NCBI RefSeq assembly: GCF_023078335.1
Contig: NZ_CP095550.1
Coordinates: 1,054,001 to 1,118,000, forward strand
Origin: Metabacillus endolithicus
GTDB taxonomy: Bacteria > Bacillota > Bacilli > Bacillales > Bacillaceae
Length of the DNA stretch: 64,000 nucleotides
Direction of reading: 5' to 3'
Within the stretch, counting starts at the first letter, position 1. Each line of letters begins with the position of its first letter. Below the pieces are notes generated by a model. It saw nothing but the letters and a program-made list of their open reading frames with translations. It did not search any database and was not told where the DNA came from. Position numbers and translations under genes: made by a program. Below are positions 63,632 to 64,000 of the stretch, one piece after another.

Positions 63632-64000
63632 TTATTGATTATTCTTCTTAAACTGCTCAAGCTTGTAATAAATGGCTGATAATCTCTTTTCCTCACCAGC
63701 TTCCGTTGGTTCGTAATATTTAGTTCCTTTTAAGTTACTTGGAAGGTATTCTTGCTGCACCCATCCGCCGAACGTTCCAATTGGGTGATCATGTGGGTAT
63801 TTGTATCCAACATGTCCTAACACTTTTGAGCCAGCATAATGGCCATCTCTTAAATGCATTGGGATTTCCCCAACTTTACCTGTTCGAACATCTGTGATGG
63901 CCATATCCAAAGCTTTGTATGCGGAATTCGATTTAGAAGATAAACACATCTCAACAACCGCAACAGATAAAGGAATACGTGCCTCGGGAAGACCTAACCG
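63632..64000 (-). CDS. rarA: Replication-associated recombination protein RarA, C-terminal part
   Basis: Partial gene: the frame is open to the window edge at 64000 and the N-terminal AAA+ ATPase lies outside. The visible 122 residues are the MgsA/RarA C-terminal domain (RIPLSVAVVEMCLSSKSNSAY, about; HLRDGHYAGSKVLGHVGYKYPHD; QEYLPSNLKGTKYYEP). RarA acts at stalled forks. Confidence 0.93.
   Translation of the reverse strand, partial: RLGLPEARIPLSVAVVEMCLSSKSNSAYKALDMAITDVRTGKVGEIPMHLRDGHYAGSKVLGHVGYKYPHDHPIGTFGGWVQQEYLPSNLKGTKYYEPTEAGEEKRLSAIYYKLEQFKKNNQ

Overview
The window is a stretch of the core chromosome of a low-GC, endospore-forming Bacillaceae species (Bacillus sensu lato). Gene content and order follow the Bacillus subtilis region from era through rarA. 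Evidence for a spore former is sigK, gpr, spoIIP, yqfC-yqfD, sda and several small sporulation-type proteins. Evidence for competence genes is comEA-comEB-comEC and comER. Almost every gene lies on the minus strand. There is no rRNA, tRNA, CRISPR array, prophage or recognisable IS element. sigK is one contiguous gene with no skin element.

Layout, left to right (most operons are transcribed right to left). 0.1-10.5 kb: era, cdd, dgkA, ybeY, pgpH, phoH, yqfD, yqfC, then yqfB-floA-yqeZ behind a sigma-W-type promoter. 10.7-20.7 kb: yqeY-rpsU, deoC, and the heat-shock operon hrcA-grpE-dnaK-dnaJ-prmA-rsmE-mtaB with a perfect CIRCE operator. 20.7-28.4 kb: hemW, lepA, yqxA, spoIIP, gpr, divergent rpsT, holA. 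28.7-33.6 kb: yqzM and the comE locus. 33.6-38.7 kb: yqeM-rsfS-yqeK-nadD-yhbY-aroE-yqeH-yqeG. 38.7-42.9 kb: a regulatory and small-gene zone with DnaA boxes, sda, a Tyr/Gly-rich peptide, sigK, yrzI, two further tiny ORFs, yrhC, mtnN and yrzA. 42.9-51.7 kb: yrrS-pbpI, greA, udk, the tRNA wobble-uridine set trhP2-trhP1-trmR, mltG and yrzB. 51.7-64 kb: ruvX-ireB-alaS with a T-box leader, yrrI, yrzQ, a zinc-ribbon protein, yrrD, recD2, yrrB, mnmA, a cysteine desulfurase, cymR and the C-terminal end of rarA.

The most striking property is that ten otherwise well-conserved genes (pgpH, phoH, yqeZ, spoIIP, comER, yqeK, sigK, mtnN, trhP2, yrrI) are each broken by one small indel (two in yrrI). The missing part of each protein reads perfectly in the adjacent frame. 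Several indels sit in homopolymer runs. This looks like uncorrected consensus error in a draft assembly rather than gene decay, but it decides how the window should be annotated. I give corrected full spans.

No unmistakable new multi-gene system was found. The best candidates for undescribed biology are small: a 27-codon gene with an ideal promoter, a strong SD and tandem terminators (41.0-41.3 kb); a possible attenuator in front of pgpH; and a hairpin between a distant Shine-Dalgarno sequence and the start codon of sda.
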